Made by a program: the position numbers and the translations under genes. The notes under the pieces were generated by a model. That model worked only from the letters and a program-made list of their open reading frames with translations, searched no databases and was not told the origin of the DNA. 64,000 nt of DNA, taken from positions 63,492 through 127,491 of the forward strand of contig JAIQFS010000023.1 in the NCBI GenBank assembly GCA_020073145.1. Direction: 5' to 3'. This DNA is from Terriglobia bacterium (GTDB lineage: Bacteria > Acidobacteriota > Terriglobia > Bryobacterales > Bryobacteraceae). Shown here in pieces: positions 63,989 to 64,000 of the stretch. Each line of letters starts with the position of its first letter. Positions within the stretch are counted from its first letter, which is position 1.

Positions 63989-64000
63989 ATTATATCCATA
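63989..64000 (-). promoter_or_regulatory. -10 element, possibly half of a PadR operator, at the right edge
   Basis: The minus strand reads TATGGATATAATC, with TATAAT at 63994-63989. Transcription would start near the padR ATG (63982). TATGGATATA could be one half of a palindrome cut by the window edge. Confidence 0.45.

Overview
This 64 kb window is a gene-dense, GC-rich chromosomal segment. It most likely comes from an acidobacterium related to Solibacter/Bryobacter. The main reasons are two large FtsX/MacB-type permeases of the 'acidobacterial duplicated orphan permease' (ADOP) kind, each translationally coupled to its own PadR repressor. Many signalling proteins, an extracytoplasmic YncE-like propeller, lipid A genes (Gram-negative envelope), BamD and an RND efflux pump agree with this. 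The assignment is inference from gene content. No 16S gene, CRISPR array, phage or insertion sequence was seen.

Layout. 1-5.1 kb: the 5' end of a small exported protein made of 16-residue tandem repeats (running off the left edge), infC without rpmI/rplT, a membrane Ser/Thr kinase and a PLP gamma-family enzyme. 5.1-14.3 kb: ferredoxin, hybrid histidine kinase, Rieske oxygenase, galK-galT, a DUF362 protein, a STAS protein, tRNA-Ser(GGA) and a propeller lipoprotein. 14.3-18.4 kb: glgC-eno-gpmA on the minus strand, then rpsU and a zinc-ribbon protein behind a clear sigma-70-like promoter. 18.4-25.4 kb: a non-coding stretch with promoter and inverted repeat, then RraA-like, adaptor, RND pump and TolC. 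25.5-28.5 kb: ADOP permease and PadR with a perfect palindromic operator. 28.7-34.9 kb: GalT-like, TPR, yvcK, glmU and a two-component pair, all minus and mostly overlapping. 35-45 kb: YfhO-like membrane protein, then a plus-strand run rsmB, rpe, bamD, response regulator, yajQ, hydrolase, isocitrate-lyase family and PLP decarboxylase. 45-53 kb: PH-domain protein, MatB-like ligase with MFS transporter, tdk, lctP and hppA. 53.3-57 kb: lpxA and lpxD diverging from almost the same point, a P-loop protein, a mini HisKA protein and a diguanylate cyclase. 57-64 kb: an atypical transketolase-like enzyme, a GIY-YIG/zinc protein, an AraC-regulator remnant and a second ADOP-PadR pair.

Themes. Central sugar metabolism (glgC, eno, gpmA, galK, two GalT-family genes, rpe, the transketolase-like enzyme), envelope construction (glmU, yvcK, lpxA, lpxD, bamD, YfhO) and signalling (two histidine kinases, one solitary HisKA domain, three response regulators, a GGDEF enzyme, a Ser/Thr kinase and YajQ) dominate. 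Several adjacent genes overlap by 4 nt, so translational coupling is common. Starts were often moved inward to a Shine-Dalgarno-supported GTG or TTG codon. The least explained items are the PPxPW-repeat secreted protein and its promoter, the solitary HisKA domain beside the diguanylate cyclase, the 842-residue transketolase-like enzyme with an altered cofactor motif, and the non-coding stretch upstream of the RraA/RND operon.
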